Shown here piece by piece: positions 1 to 9,559 of a stretch of DNA of 46,651 nucleotides. The stretch spans positions 1 through 46,651 of the forward strand of contig CAMZLD010000067.1 in the NCBI GenBank assembly GCA_947311635.1, written 5' to 3'. A program made the position numbers and the translations under genes. The notes below the pieces were generated by a model. That model ran no database searches. It was given only the letters and a program-made list of their open reading frames with translations, and was not told the DNA's origin. The stretch comes from an uncultured Flavobacteriaceae bacterium (GTDB lineage Bacteria; Bacteroidota; Bacteroidia; Flavobacteriales; Flavobacteriaceae). Positions within the stretch are counted from its first letter, which is position 1; every line of letters starts with the position of its first letter.

Positions 1-168
1 GTTATAAGAGTTTTTTTTAAATAGACACCTTGCCTTTTCTGTTTTTTTAATTTTATGATCTCTATCAATAATATTAATTTTCAAATAACTGTTTATCGTA
101 TAGTTACAATCAAGTCTTTTATCTTTCGTCTAATAGTGAAACGGTCTTACGTCTTTAGACGGACACTA
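1..168 (-). mobile_element. MITE copy A, cut by the window edge
   Basis: Read on the minus strand, this begins with the terminal sequence TAGTGTCCGTCTAAAG (at 168 going down) and continues into a sequence nearly identical to 3237-3390, with only two or three differences over about 150 bases. The distal end with the second terminal inverted repeat lies outside the window. There is no coding capacity. The first 35 bases of the element contain nested inverted repeats (TAATAGTG/CACTATTA and GTCTAA/TTAGAC) that could fold. The rest of the gene-less stretch, 169-285, shows nothing I can identify. Confidence 0.75.
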
Positions 169-285
169 TTATATTTCTAATATGACCGCTTCATAAAAAG
201 CCTTATGTATTACACAAATTAGAGCGTAAATAATTTAGTTAGTTGAAAGAAATTAAATACTAAGAAAGAGTTAGCGCTGAATATT

Positions 286-966
286 TCAATGTGTTTTGCT
301 CTTTTTTCTCCAATGTGATGCTAATTTAAAATAATCGATTTCCTTTTTTGGTTGCATAAATTCTAAAGTTGCATCGTTAAATGCTCTTTGCAGAATATCT
401 TCTATCATAAAATCTTCTTTTACAGTAGCAGGATTATATTTATCTTTTAAAGACAAATCAAACATGCTTGCGGTGGTGTTGTACCAAAATGCTTTCCAGC
501 CACTTCTAACCTCTTTAACTATATCATAAGCCGTTCTACCTGTTTGACGGTGAATGAGCTTGATTAAGATACGCCCTTCGGTTCTAGTTAATTTTTTTAA
601 AGGTTCTGTGAATTTTTTTTCAAGGTATTTCTGAACGCGTTTGGTATAACGTTTTTTTCTTCTTGGTGATTTGATTTTTTTTAATCGCTTCATCAATGAT
701 GTATATTTTTGTGTTGCAATCTTTGCATAAGGGTATGCATTGTGTACTTTTCTTCGAAACCACAAATAATAATGTCTTTCTTTATTGGTAGTAAACTTTA
801 ATTTTTTAAGAATTTGGATTTCTCGCAAATTAACAGAAGCTGAATCTCCTGATAGGATGATAAAATCACTGTTTAAGATGGAATCTATTTCTTTTTCTAC
901 AGGTTGCTGTGCTAGCAATGGAGTTATATATATATATAGGAGTAAAAATAAAACTATGTTTTTCAT
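286..966 (-). CDS. DUF4294 domain-containing secreted protein
   Basis: 226 residues. A hydrophobic signal peptide (about residues 1-19, ending LLAQQ) is followed by an acidic-to-basic body. The central stretch, about 85-130, is very Lys/Arg-rich and probably helical. A conserved block around 130-170 carries RTEGRILIKLIHRQTG and a Trp-rich segment. I recognise the family as DUF4294, found in Bacteroidota and of unknown function. It is transcribed divergently from the M42 peptidase gene next to it, a pairing I recall from other Flavobacteriaceae. No catalytic motif is apparent. The family call rests on recognition rather than a search. Confidence 0.8.
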   Translation of the reverse strand: MKNIVLFLLLYIYITPLLAQQPVEKEIDSILNSDFIILSGDSASVNLREIQILKKLKFTTNKERHYYLWFRRKVHNAYPYAKIATQKYTSLMKRLKKIKSPRRKKRYTKRVQKYLEKKFTEPLKKLTRTEGRILIKLIHRQTGRTAYDIVKEVRSGWKAFWYNTTASMFDLSLKDKYNPATVKEDFMIEDILQRAFNDATLEFMQPKKEIDYFKLASHWRKKSKTH

Positions 967-1050
967 GTTGACTAACTAAACTAAAACTGTTCCAAAGTTA
1001 TTGTTTTTTTTAAATAATTGAGAAACTTACAATTATTAACGCTTTTGTTT

Positions 1051-1132
1051 GCGTTAGGGATAGCAGCGGCATCCCCCGATGCTTATCGGGGATACAGCGA
1101 ATAGCCCGACATCACCACAGGTGAGGTAACGC
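1051..1132. repeat. Structured GC-rich intergenic repeat (REP-like)
   Basis: This segment is much richer in G+C than its surroundings. It is bounded by the inverted hexamer GCGTTA (1051-1056) / TAACGC (1127-1132). Inside are two hairpins: CCCCGAT-GCTT-ATCGGGG (1074-1091) and TCACC-ACA-GGTGA (1112-1124). The opening GCGTTAGGGATAGCAGCGG matches, from memory, a short repeat scattered between genes in many Flavobacteriaceae genomes. It lies between the divergent DUF4294 and M42 genes, so a simple terminator role is unlikely. Only one copy is present in this window. Confidence 0.6.
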
Positions 1133-1195
1133 CCAAAATAATATTTTCATACTTCTTAAAACTTATGTATTTTTACGGAAATTAGAAACACAATT

Positions 1196-2287
1196 ATGGC
1201 AAAAAAATCATTATTAAATAAAAAGTCAATGAACTTTTTAGAAAAATACTTAAACAATGCTGCTCCTACTGGCTACGAATGGAAAGGGCAAGAAATTTGG
1301 ATGAACTACTTAAAACCTTACGTGGATGAATTTATAACGGATACCTATGGTACAGCTGTGGGTGTGATAAATCCGAAAGCGAAATACAAGGTGGTGATTG
1401 AAGGACACGCTGATGAGATTTCTTGGTATGTTAATTACATTTCTGATAATGGTTTATTATATGTTGTTCGAAATGGCGGTAGCGATCATCAGATTGCACC
1501 TAGTAAAATTGTAAATATTCATACTAAGAAAGGAATTGTTAAAGGTGTTTTTGGATGGCCTGCCATACACACACGTATGAAAGGTAAAGAGGAACCTCCA
1601 AAACCTGATAATATTTTTATTGATTGCGGTTGTACAACGAAAGAAGAAGTTGAAAAATTGGGTGTGCATGTAGGTTGTGTAATTACCTATCCAGATGAGT
1701 TTCATATTCTTAACAAAACAAATTTTGTTTGTCGTGCATTAGACAATAGAATGGGTGGTTTTATGATTGCTGAAGTGGCTCGTTTGCTTAAAGAAAATAA
1801 AAAGAAACTTCCGTTTGGTCTTTATATTACCAACTCTGTACAGGAAGAAATTGGTTTGCGCGGTGCACAAATGATTGCTGAGCGTATTCAACCTGATGTT
1901 GCTATTGTTACAGACGTTACTCATGACACTACTACACCAATGATTAATCAAAAAGTTCAAGGACATTGCGAAATGGGTAAAGGACCTGTAATTGCCTATG
2001 CTCCTGCTGTTCAGCAAAAATTACGAGATTTGATTACTGATACGGCAACTTCTAAAAAGATTCCTTTTCAGCGAGCTGCTTTGTCTCGTGCAACGGGGAC
2101 AGATACAGATGCTTTTGCTTATAGCGGAAGTGGTGTTGCAAGTGCTTTAATCTCTTTACCTTTACGATATATGCATACTACAGTAGAAACCGTACATAAA
2201 GAGGATGTTGAAAATGTAATTAGATTGATCTATGAAACACTTCTAAAAATAAAAAGTGGTGAAACATTTAGTTATTTTAAAAAATAA
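1196..2287 (+). CDS. M42 family metallo-aminopeptidase
   Basis: 363 residues, the usual length for M42 (PepA/FrvX/glutamyl aminopeptidase-like) enzymes, which are cytoplasmic, typically dodecameric di-metal aminopeptidases. Metal and catalytic residues appear in order: His71 in EGHADE, Asp183 in RALDNRMGG, the Glu217-Glu218 pair in VQEEIGLRGA, Asp240 in VTDVTHDT, and His327 in RYMHTTVE. The family usually reads DEIG after the first His motif; here it is DEIS, a mild change. No signal peptide. The start is the first ATG of the frame. A strong hairpin lies just after the stop, consistent with a single-gene transcript. Confidence 0.92.
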   Translation: MAKKSLLNKKSMNFLEKYLNNAAPTGYEWKGQEIWMNYLKPYVDEFITDTYGTAVGVINPKAKYKVVIEGHADEISWYVNYISDNGLLYVVRNGGSDHQIAPSKIVNIHTKKGIVKGVFGWPAIHTRMKGKEEPPKPDNIFIDCGCTTKEEVEKLGVHVGCVITYPDEFHILNKTNFVCRALDNRMGGFMIAEVARLLKENKKKLPFGLYITNSVQEEIGLRGAQMIAERIQPDVAIVTDVTHDTTTPMINQKVQGHCEMGKGPVIAYAPAVQQKLRDLITDTATSKKIPFQRAALSRATGTDTDAFAYSGSGVASALISLPLRYMHTTVETVHKEDVENVIRLIYETLLKIKSGETFSYFKK

Positions 2288-2298
2288 CTAAATCACTC

Positions 2299-2344
2299 TT
2301 ATTCTACAAACAGCAAATATTTATAGTTGCTGTTTGTAGAATAA
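2299..2344 (+). terminator. Strong hairpin downstream of the M42 gene
   Basis: A perfect 18-bp inverted repeat has arms at 2299-2316 (starting TTATTCTACAAACAGCAA) and 2327-2344, with a 10-base loop. It lies 12 bases after the peptidase stop codon. The following sequence (TCTTTAAAA) is only weakly T-rich, so it may act as an RNA-stabilising 3' end as well as a terminator. Confidence 0.6.
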
Positions 2345-2386
2345 TCTTTAAAAGTGAATCTATCTTAAAAGAAAACATTCGTTTCT

Positions 2387-2437
2387 GATTAAAAGATGAT
2401 ACCGTTTCTCTATTAGATTTAATACAAAAGACTTGAG
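2387..2437 (+). mobile_element. Decayed MITE copy (left-end fragment)
   Basis: About 50 bases align to the left end of the MITE family without large gaps. Shared blocks include ACCGTTTC, CTATTAGA and AAAAGACTTGA, in the same order and spacing as TAAGACCGTTTCACTATTAGACG...AAAAGACTTGA in the intact copies. The similarity fades beyond 2437. It lies between the M42 gene and trmD, in the same orientation as copy B. Confidence 0.45.
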
Positions 2438-2544
2438 CTAAACCATATAGCAACAGTGTTTTAAATAAGTGTGCTTTTTATAAAAGAAAATAATCTTTAA
2501 AAATACTGTTTTTAAGAAACCTACAATTACCTTACATTTAAAAT

Positions 2545-3219
2545 ATGCGAATAGATATTATAACTGTTTCTCCGGAATTAATTAAAAGTCCGTTTGAATA
2601 TTCCATTATGAAACGAGCCATCAATAAAGGTTTGGTAGCTGTACATTTTCATGATTTAAGAACTTTTGCAATCAATAAATATGGTAAAATTGATGATTAT
2701 CAATTTGGTGGTGGTGCTGGTATGGTACTCATGATTGAACCCATAGAAAAATGCATCAACCTTTTAAAGTCTGAAAGGTTATATGATGAAATAATTTACA
2801 TGACACCAGACGCACCTACACTAAATCAACAAACGGCTAATACGCTTTCTTTACATAAAAACATCATCATTTTATGTGGGCATTACAAAGGCGTAGACCA
2901 ACGCGTACGCGATTTATTTATCACAAAAGAAATCTCAATTGGTGATTATGTTTTAAGTGGCGGAGAATTAGGTGCTGCTGTACTTTGTGACAGTATCATT
3001 AGGCTAATACCAGGCGTTTTAGGAGATGAAACATCTGCTTTAACAGATTCTTTTCAAGACAACTTACTGGCACCGCCTGTCTATACACGGCCTGCTGACT
3101 ACAAAGGGGCAAAAGTACCAGAAGTTTTACTTTCTGGAAACTTTCCGAAGATAGAAACTTGGCGTTCAGAAAAGTCTTTAGAGCACACTAAAGCTATACG
3201 CCCAGACCTTTTAGATTAA
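2545..3219 (+). CDS. trmD: tRNA (guanine-N1-)-methyltransferase TrmD
   Basis: 224 residues. TrmD is a SPOUT-class enzyme that methylates N1 of G37 in tRNAs reading CNN codons, using SAM, as a homodimer; it limits +1 frameshifting. Visible signatures are the N-terminal [12 protein letters not shown], the glycine-rich FGGGAGMVL near residue 53, [13 protein letters not shown] around 112-124, and [13 protein letters not shown] around 133-145, the last two forming the trefoil-knot cofactor site. Its neighbour rplS is the classic trmD partner, but here a MITE separates them and rplS has its own promoter, so co-transcription is probably weakened. Confidence 0.96.
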   Translation: MRIDIITVSPELIKSPFEYSIMKRAINKGLVAVHFHDLRTFAINKYGKIDDYQFGGGAGMVLMIEPIEKCINLLKSERLYDEIIYMTPDAPTLNQQTANTLSLHKNIIILCGHYKGVDQRVRDLFITKEISIGDYVLSGGELGAAVLCDSIIRLIPGVLGDETSALTDSFQDNLLAPPVYTRPADYKGAKVPEVLLSGNFPKIETWRSEKSLEHTKAIRPDLLD

Positions 3220-3236
3220 ATTTTAATAACATCTTA

Positions 3237-3442
3237 CTAAAGACGTAAGACCGTTTCACTATTAGACGAAAGATAAAAGATTTGATTGTAAATATACGAT
3301 AAACAGTTATTTGAAAATTAATATTATTGATAGAGATCATAAAATTAAAAAAACAGAAAAGGCAAGGTGTCTATTTAAAAAAACTCTTAGAACTTCTATT
3401 AAACATAACTTTTTAGCATTTTTATAAATTTTAATCGGACAA
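3237..3442 (+). mobile_element. MITE copy B (left terminus eroded)
   Basis: It shares about 150 nearly identical bases with copy A and continues rightward to the right terminus TTTTAATCGGACAA, which matches the right end of copy C. The outermost left bases (TAGTGTCCGT) are missing or replaced (ATCTTA). It contains no ORF. It sits between the trmD stop and the rplS promoter, so it is a recent insertion into what is normally a tight ribosomal/tRNA-modification gene pair. Confidence 0.75.
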
Positions 3443-3468
3443 CAATATATTTTTTTAAAAAGAAATGT

Positions 3469-3496
3469 TTGTATTTCAAAAAAAACTGTAAATTTG
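3469..3496 (+). promoter_or_regulatory. Bacteroidota-type promoter of rplS
   Basis: TTG (3469-3471, within TGTTTG) lies 17 bases upstream of TAAATTTG (3489-3496), an exact match to the -7 consensus TAnnTTTG. The predicted start near 3500 leaves a leader of about 65 bases before the rplS ATG. That leader contains GTGAATGTTGCTTTTTAAAA, of which a near copy (ATGAACATTGCTTTTTAAAA) recurs in the rplS-icd gap at 4110-4129. Confidence 0.65.
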
Positions 3497-3566
3497 CAGA
3501 CTCAAAAACCAACCTCTGACGAAAATCGTGAATGTTGCTTTTTAAAAACCATTAAAATATACAACA

Positions 3567-3917
3567 ATGGATAATTTAGTAAAATTTGTAGAAAACGAAT
3601 TTGTAACCAAAAAAGAATTTCCAGAATTTGCAGCTGGAGACACAATAACCGTTTACTACGAAATTAAAGAGGGTTCTAAAACAAGAACACAATTTTTTAG
3701 AGGTGTAGTTATACAAAGAAGAGGAACAAATAGCACCGAAACATTTACAATTCGTAAAATGTCTGGTACAGTTGGAGTAGAACGTATCTTTCCTGTAAAT
3801 TTACCAGCACTTCAAAAAATTGAAGTAAATAAAAGAGGTAAAGTACGTAGAGCACGTATTTACTACTTTAGAGAATTAACTGGTAAAAAAGCTAGAATTA
3901 AAGAGAGAAGAATGTAA
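3567..3917 (+). CDS. rplS: 50S ribosomal protein L19
   Basis: 116 residues, the usual length for bL19, which sits at the 30S-50S interface of the ribosome. Family signatures are clear: GDTITVYYEIKEGSKTR, FRGVVIQRRG around 48-57, TFTIRKMSGTVGVERIFPV around 65-83, and the basic C-terminal RGKVRRARIYYFRELTGKKARI. It follows trmD as in most bacteria. It has its own promoter and an immediate terminator (3939-3970), so it can be expressed alone. Confidence 0.97.
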   Translation: MDNLVKFVENEFVTKKEFPEFAAGDTITVYYEIKEGSKTRTQFFRGVVIQRRGTNSTETFTIRKMSGTVGVERIFPVNLPALQKIEVNKRGKVRRARIYYFRELTGKKARIKERRM

Positions 3918-3938
3918 TTTCTTTTTTATAAAATATCT

Positions 3939-3970
3939 AAAGCCTATGAAATATTTTCATAGGCTTTTTT
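3939..3970 (+). terminator. Rho-independent terminator of rplS
   Basis: A perfect 13-bp stem, AAAGCCTATGAAA (3939-3951) pairing with 3955-3967, has a 3-base loop and runs into a T tract. It begins 21 bases after the rplS stop. Confidence 0.88.
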
Positions 3971-4055
3971 GTTTTCCACAATTGTTGACAAAGTAAGTTT
4001 ATAAGTTGTTGATAATTAAGTGTTTATTTTTTAGCCATTTCACTATAAATCTTTC

Positions 4056-4096
4056 TATATTTGAAATAGAAATGTAGATATAGTGCACTATATCTA
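4056..4096 (+). promoter_or_regulatory. Orphan promoter followed by a 22-bp perfect palindrome
   Basis: TATATTTG (4056-4063) is an exact TAnnTTTG box, though no clear TTG is seen at -33. A perfect 22-bp palindrome (4075-4096, half-site TAGATATAGTG) begins about five bases beyond the expected start site. It could be an operator for a dimeric regulator, or a 5' stem-loop on the transcript. No recognisable gene follows for more than 450 bases. Confidence 0.4.
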
Positions 4097-4390
4097 TTTT
4101 CTAAAGTTCATGAACATTGCTTTTTAAAACAACATTTTTAAGTAAATCGCCAACGTATTTAGCATGAATAACAAGGTAGGTTTTAAAAAGTTTCAAATTA
4201 ATAATTACCAAAAAGTAAATTTTATTAAAAAGATACAGAATAAAGTAAGCTATTAATTTGAGTGAAGGAATTTGTAGTTAAACGGTTTTAAGTACATATT
4301 TAATAATGTAAAAGTTATTTAGTAGTTTTAACAACAAAGGAATTCGGCAAAAATCCATAAAATAAGAGCAATCTTTTTTATGGATTTTGT
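4070..4390 (+). ncRNA. Candidate small transcript in the rplS-icd gap
   Basis: This is the bulk of a 640-bp stretch with no conventional gene. It is framed by the orphan promoter and palindrome at its left and a terminator-like hairpin at 4350-4388. I looked for tmRNA, RNase P RNA, SRP RNA and 6S RNA landmarks and saw none, and the sequence is very AT-rich. It contains one short reading frame, 4164-4256 (30 codons, starting MNNKVGFKKF, very basic). That could be a small protein or chance. The transcript is inferred only from signals at its ends. Confidence 0.25.
4350..4390 (+). terminator. Terminator-like hairpin not linked to a known gene
   Basis: AAAATCCATAAAA (4350-4362) pairs perfectly with TTTTATGGATTTT (4376-4388) across a 13-base loop, followed by GTTTTTTG. 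It lies about 430 bases after the rplS terminator and 170 bases before icd, so it ends no annotated gene. Confidence 0.55.
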
Positions 4391-4528
4391 TTTTTGAGGA
4401 ATACCGCTTTTTCAATCATCTTCAAAGCTGTTATTATATTCATAATAAAATAGCTTTTAATTCAATAAAGCATAAAAAATATAGTTATTTATTCTTTTAT
4501 TTTAGTGAAAATATGAAAATCAAATAGT

Positions 4529-4536
4529 TATATTTG
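4529..4536 (+). promoter_or_regulatory. Promoter -7 box of icd
   Basis: TATATTTG matches TAnnTTTG exactly. With a start near 4541, the icd leader would be about 20 bases. No good TTG is visible at the expected -33 distance. Confidence 0.5.
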
Positions 4537-4554
4537 TACATCAATAAATTCTAA

Positions 4555-6777
<2,223 letters not shown>

Positions 6778-6786
6778 AAATTTGTT

Positions 6787-7602
6787 ATGAGTTTCATCAA
6801 AACTACTGAGCAGGATTCACATTACAATCATTTAGAAAAAATGACTGCTAATGAATTGCTTGTAGCGATAAATCAAGAAGACCAAACGGTACCTTTAGCA
6901 GTTGCAAAAGTACTTCCGAAAATAGAAAAATTGGTCACTCAAATTGTTGAAAAACTACAAAACGGTGGAAGATTATTCTATTTAGGCTCTGGTACCAGTG
7001 GTAGACTTGGTATTTTAGATGCAAGTGAATGTCCTCCTACTTTTGGGGTCTCTCATGATTTAGTGGTTGGACTCATTGCAGGTGGTGATAAAGCCATTAG
7101 AAAAGCTGTAGAATTTGCAGAAGATTCAACAACTCAAGGCTGGAAAGACCTAGAAGCTTTCGCAATTACTAAAAAAGATATCGTGATAGGCATTGCAGCT
7201 TCTGGCACAACACCTTATGTAATTGGTGCGCTAGCACAATGTAACAAACACCAAATTATAACGGGCTGCATCACATGTAATCAAGGTAGTCCTTTGGCTT
7301 TAACTGCAAAATTTCCGATAGAAGTTGTCGTTGGCCCTGAGTTTGTCACAGGAAGTTCTCGAATGAAAGCTGGTACAGCTCAAAAACTGGTACTCAATAT
7401 GATTTCTACCGCTAGCATGATTCTGCTAGGAAAAGTAAAAGGAAATAAAATGGTCGATATGCAACTAAGCAACGATAAACTTGTTGATAGGGGTACCAAA
7501 ATGTTGGTAAAAGAACTACATATTGACTATCAATTGGCAAAGCAATTATTAAAACAACACCAAAGTGTAAGAGCTGCAATAAAAGCTTTTAAAAATGACT
7601 AA
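6787..7602 (+). CDS. murQ: N-acetylmuramic acid 6-phosphate etherase MurQ
   Basis: 271 residues, somewhat shorter than the roughly 300 of the E. coli enzyme, as is common in Bacteroidota. MurQ cleaves the lactyl ether of MurNAc-6-phosphate to give GlcNAc-6-phosphate and D-lactate during cell-wall recycling. The SIS sugar-phosphate fold is marked by YLGSGTSGRLGILDASECPP (residues 66-84). Glu81 and Glu112 have the same 31-residue spacing as the catalytic glutamates Glu83/Glu114 of the E. coli protein. GSSRMKAGTAQKLVLNMIST is the second family signature. The gene overlaps the next by 8 bases. Confidence 0.95.
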   Translation: MSFIKTTEQDSHYNHLEKMTANELLVAINQEDQTVPLAVAKVLPKIEKLVTQIVEKLQNGGRLFYLGSGTSGRLGILDASECPPTFGVSHDLVVGLIAGGDKAIRKAVEFAEDSTTQGWKDLEAFAITKKDIVIGIAASGTTPYVIGALAQCNKHQIITGCITCNQGSPLALTAKFPIEVVVGPEFVTGSSRMKAGTAQKLVLNMISTASMILLGKVKGNKMVDMQLSNDKLVDRGTKMLVKELHIDYQLAKQLLKQHQSVRAAIKAFKND

Positions 7603-7819
7603 AGAAAAACCAACCATTGCAAAAGGGATTCAGCTATTAGCTATGGCCTTACCTTTACTGTTTTTAGGACCAACGGTTTTTAATATGGCTCTAAAAAATA
7701 AAGAGCATCCTTTGTTTATACCCGTTCTAATCGTTGCTATTTTACTACTCATTACTGCTGTTTATGTAGCAGTAAAAGGTTTAAGAACTATCATGAAAGC
7801 CCTTTTTGAAGAAGAATGA
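7595..7819 (+). CDS. DUF6095 family small membrane protein
   Basis: 74 residues with two predicted transmembrane helices (about 15-35 and 43-62) joined by a short loop (KNKEHPLF), ending KGLRTIMKALFEEE. I recognise this as DUF6095, a Flavobacteriia family of unknown function usually found beside murQ. It overlaps murQ by 8 bases and the following ATP-grasp gene by 4 (ATGA), implying translational coupling. Function unknown; a link to the cell envelope is only a guess from position. Confidence 0.8.
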   Translation: MTKEKPTIAKGIQLLAMALPLLFLGPTVFNMALKNKEHPLFIPVLIVAILLLITAVYVAVKGLRTIMKALFEEE

Positions 7820-8877
7820 AACTACCAGCTCGACTTCATAAAATTGTACATTGGGAGTACTGGCCTTCATACTTATTTTACATACCAATTCTGCCGTATT
7901 ACTTTTTTAAAGCCTTGCAAGCTAAAAGTTTTACATTTTTTTTAGCCACCAATCCTGCTATAAAATTTTCTGGTCATGGTAGTGAGTCTAAGTTTGCGGT
8001 AATGCAATTAATCCCTAAAGAATTGCAACCAAAAACAATATTAATTCAAGCTGGAGAAAAAATTTCTTTTATACAAACGAAACTACAAAAAGCAGCTATT
8101 TCATATCCCCTAATAGCGAAACCAGATATTGGCTTTAGAGGTTTATTAGTAGAAAAAATAGCTACTGAAAAACAATTACAAAAATACCTTCAAAATAAAG
8201 ATATTGCTATTCTTTTACAAGAATTTTTAGACTATAAATATGAATGTGGCATATTTTATAGCTGTATGCCAGGAGAAAAGAAAGGACAAATAACATCTGT
8301 TACGTTAAAAAAATTTTTAACTATTACGGGGAATGGAAAGGACACCGTAGCTACACTTATCAAAAAACACGATAGAGCTTATTTATATTTTTCGTTGTTT
8401 GATAAAATACATGCTAAAAAAATGTATACTATTCCTAAAAAAGGTGAACGAATAAAACTTTCTGCTATCGGAAACCATTCTAAAGGAAGTCAGTTTATCA
8501 ACGGAAATCATTTAATTACAAATGAACTAGAAGCCTCTTTTGACAGAATAAAACAAGAAATTAACGGTTGGTATTATGGGCGATTTGACATTAAATACAA
8601 CGATTTTAAAGATGTTGAACAAGGCAAAAATTTTAAAATTATAGAGCTTAATGGCTTACTTGCAGAACCAACACATATCTATGATGCAGAACATCAAGAT
8701 GCTGGTTATTTTACGGCTTTAAAAACCATACAAAAACATTGGAAACTGGTCAATCAAATTGCTAGAAAAAACCATTCACTTGGTATTCCCTACCCTAGTT
8801 TTAAAGCGTATCGATTGGAAGCTAAATGGCTTAAAAACTACGCAAGAAAGATTACGCTATTGGCTTCAAAAAATTAA
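7816..8877 (+). CDS. ATP-grasp protein, D-Ala-D-Ala-ligase-like
   Basis: 353 residues. The N-terminal part has aromatic hydrophobic patches (YWPSYLFYIPILPYYFF), possibly membrane-associated. The ATP-grasp core follows: SYPLIAKPDIGFRG near residue 95-108 (the lysine and glycine-rich loop), ILLQEFLDYKYECGIFY near 134-150, and the Mg-binding end, YGRFDIKY...FKIIELNG, with acidic residues near 258 and 276. Members carry out ATP-dependent carboxylate-amine ligation. Some databases label this family a D-alanine--D-alanine ligase, but it lacks the usual N-terminal Ddl domain, so the substrate is unknown. It is translationally coupled to DUF6095. Confidence 0.75.
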   Translation: MKLPARLHKIVHWEYWPSYLFYIPILPYYFFKALQAKSFTFFLATNPAIKFSGHGSESKFAVMQLIPKELQPKTILIQAGEKISFIQTKLQKAAISYPLIAKPDIGFRGLLVEKIATEKQLQKYLQNKDIAILLQEFLDYKYECGIFYSCMPGEKKGQITSVTLKKFLTITGNGKDTVATLIKKHDRAYLYFSLFDKIHAKKMYTIPKKGERIKLSAIGNHSKGSQFINGNHLITNELEASFDRIKQEINGWYYGRFDIKYNDFKDVEQGKNFKIIELNGLLAEPTHIYDAEHQDAGYFTALKTIQKHWKLVNQIARKNHSLGIPYPSFKAYRLEAKWLKNYARKITLLASKN

Positions 8878-9368
8878 TTTGCAATACGTTTTTTTGGTGT
8901 GGTAGGATTAAATCCAAAATCTTCATCGGGCAAGTCAATACCCAAATGCGAAATAATATACCCAATACTTGCATAATGATGAATGGCATGACTATGTGCT
9001 TGTATTAAAGCACTAGCAAGTGTGTAATTATAGGTTAAAAAACCCAAGCCTAAATCGTCTGTAACTTCAACAATAGTGTTAAAGTCTAAATCTTTAATAC
9101 TATTTAACTGATTTGAAATTTTATTAAAATAAGCAATTCCTTCTTTTCTACTTTGTTCTACTAAAACATTTCGTTTACGCAAAGACAAATCAACTTTTTT
9201 AGTTTCTAAACCATCAAAAATACAATCAAAAACATCTAAAATATGCCGAATATGACCGCCTATACTAGAATGGTAAGGCGCCGCAGATGTATCTGTATAA
9301 TCATTATTAGAAATTAGTTCTAAAAGTTTAACGCCGCGTTCTAAATTTTTCTGAATTGCTAAAATCAT
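8874..9368 (-). CDS. DinB-like four-helix protein
   Basis: 164 residues, all helical in character, with no signal peptide. Histidines sit where the DinB/YfiT superfamily places its metal ligands: GGHIRHILDVFD near residues 38-49 and AHSHAIHHYASIGYI near 123-137. Family members are often metal-dependent thiol-related transferases or stress-linked proteins, but the exact reaction is unknown here. It converges with the ATP-grasp gene, overlapping by 4 bases at the stop codons. The superfamily is reasonably sure; the role is not. Confidence 0.75.
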   Translation of the reverse strand: MILAIQKNLERGVKLLELISNNDYTDTSAAPYHSSIGGHIRHILDVFDCIFDGLETKKVDLSLRKRNVLVEQSRKEGIAYFNKISNQLNSIKDLDFNTIVEVTDDLGLGFLTYNYTLASALIQAHSHAIHHYASIGYIISHLGIDLPDEDFGFNPTTPKKRIAN

Positions 9369-9479
9369 AGATGGTAGATATTATAATTTCTTCTGTTGTA
9401 AAGATAACAGAAAATTACAGAACGAATAACGTTTTTTAAGGCAATTAATCAACAAAGAAATTCACAATTTATTTTTTTT

Positions 9480-9494
9480 TGGCACGGTCATTGA
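9480..9494 (+). promoter_or_regulatory. Sigma-54 (RpoN) -24/-12 promoter
   Basis: TGGCACGGTCATTGA matches the sigma-54 consensus TGGCACGnnnnTTGC at every conserved base except the last (A for C). The GG of -24 and the -12 dinucleotide are separated by the obligatory 10 bases. The predicted start near 9506 leaves about 54 leader bases before the ATG at 9560. Part of this element can be read as in-frame codons from a TTG at 9479, but the promoter reading and the signal peptide at 9560 argue against that start. Confidence 0.72.
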
Positions 9495-9559
9495 AAATAT
9501 ACCACCAAAGCGGAAGCCGAAAAGCTAAAAGAGTAGGCATCACCCTAAAACCATATATT

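Noticed and set aside
9479-9559. 27-codon N-terminal extension of the Asp/Tyr-rich protein from a TTG
   Set aside because: It would place the signal peptide internally and read through the sigma-54 promoter; the ATG at 9560 gives a normal signal peptide.
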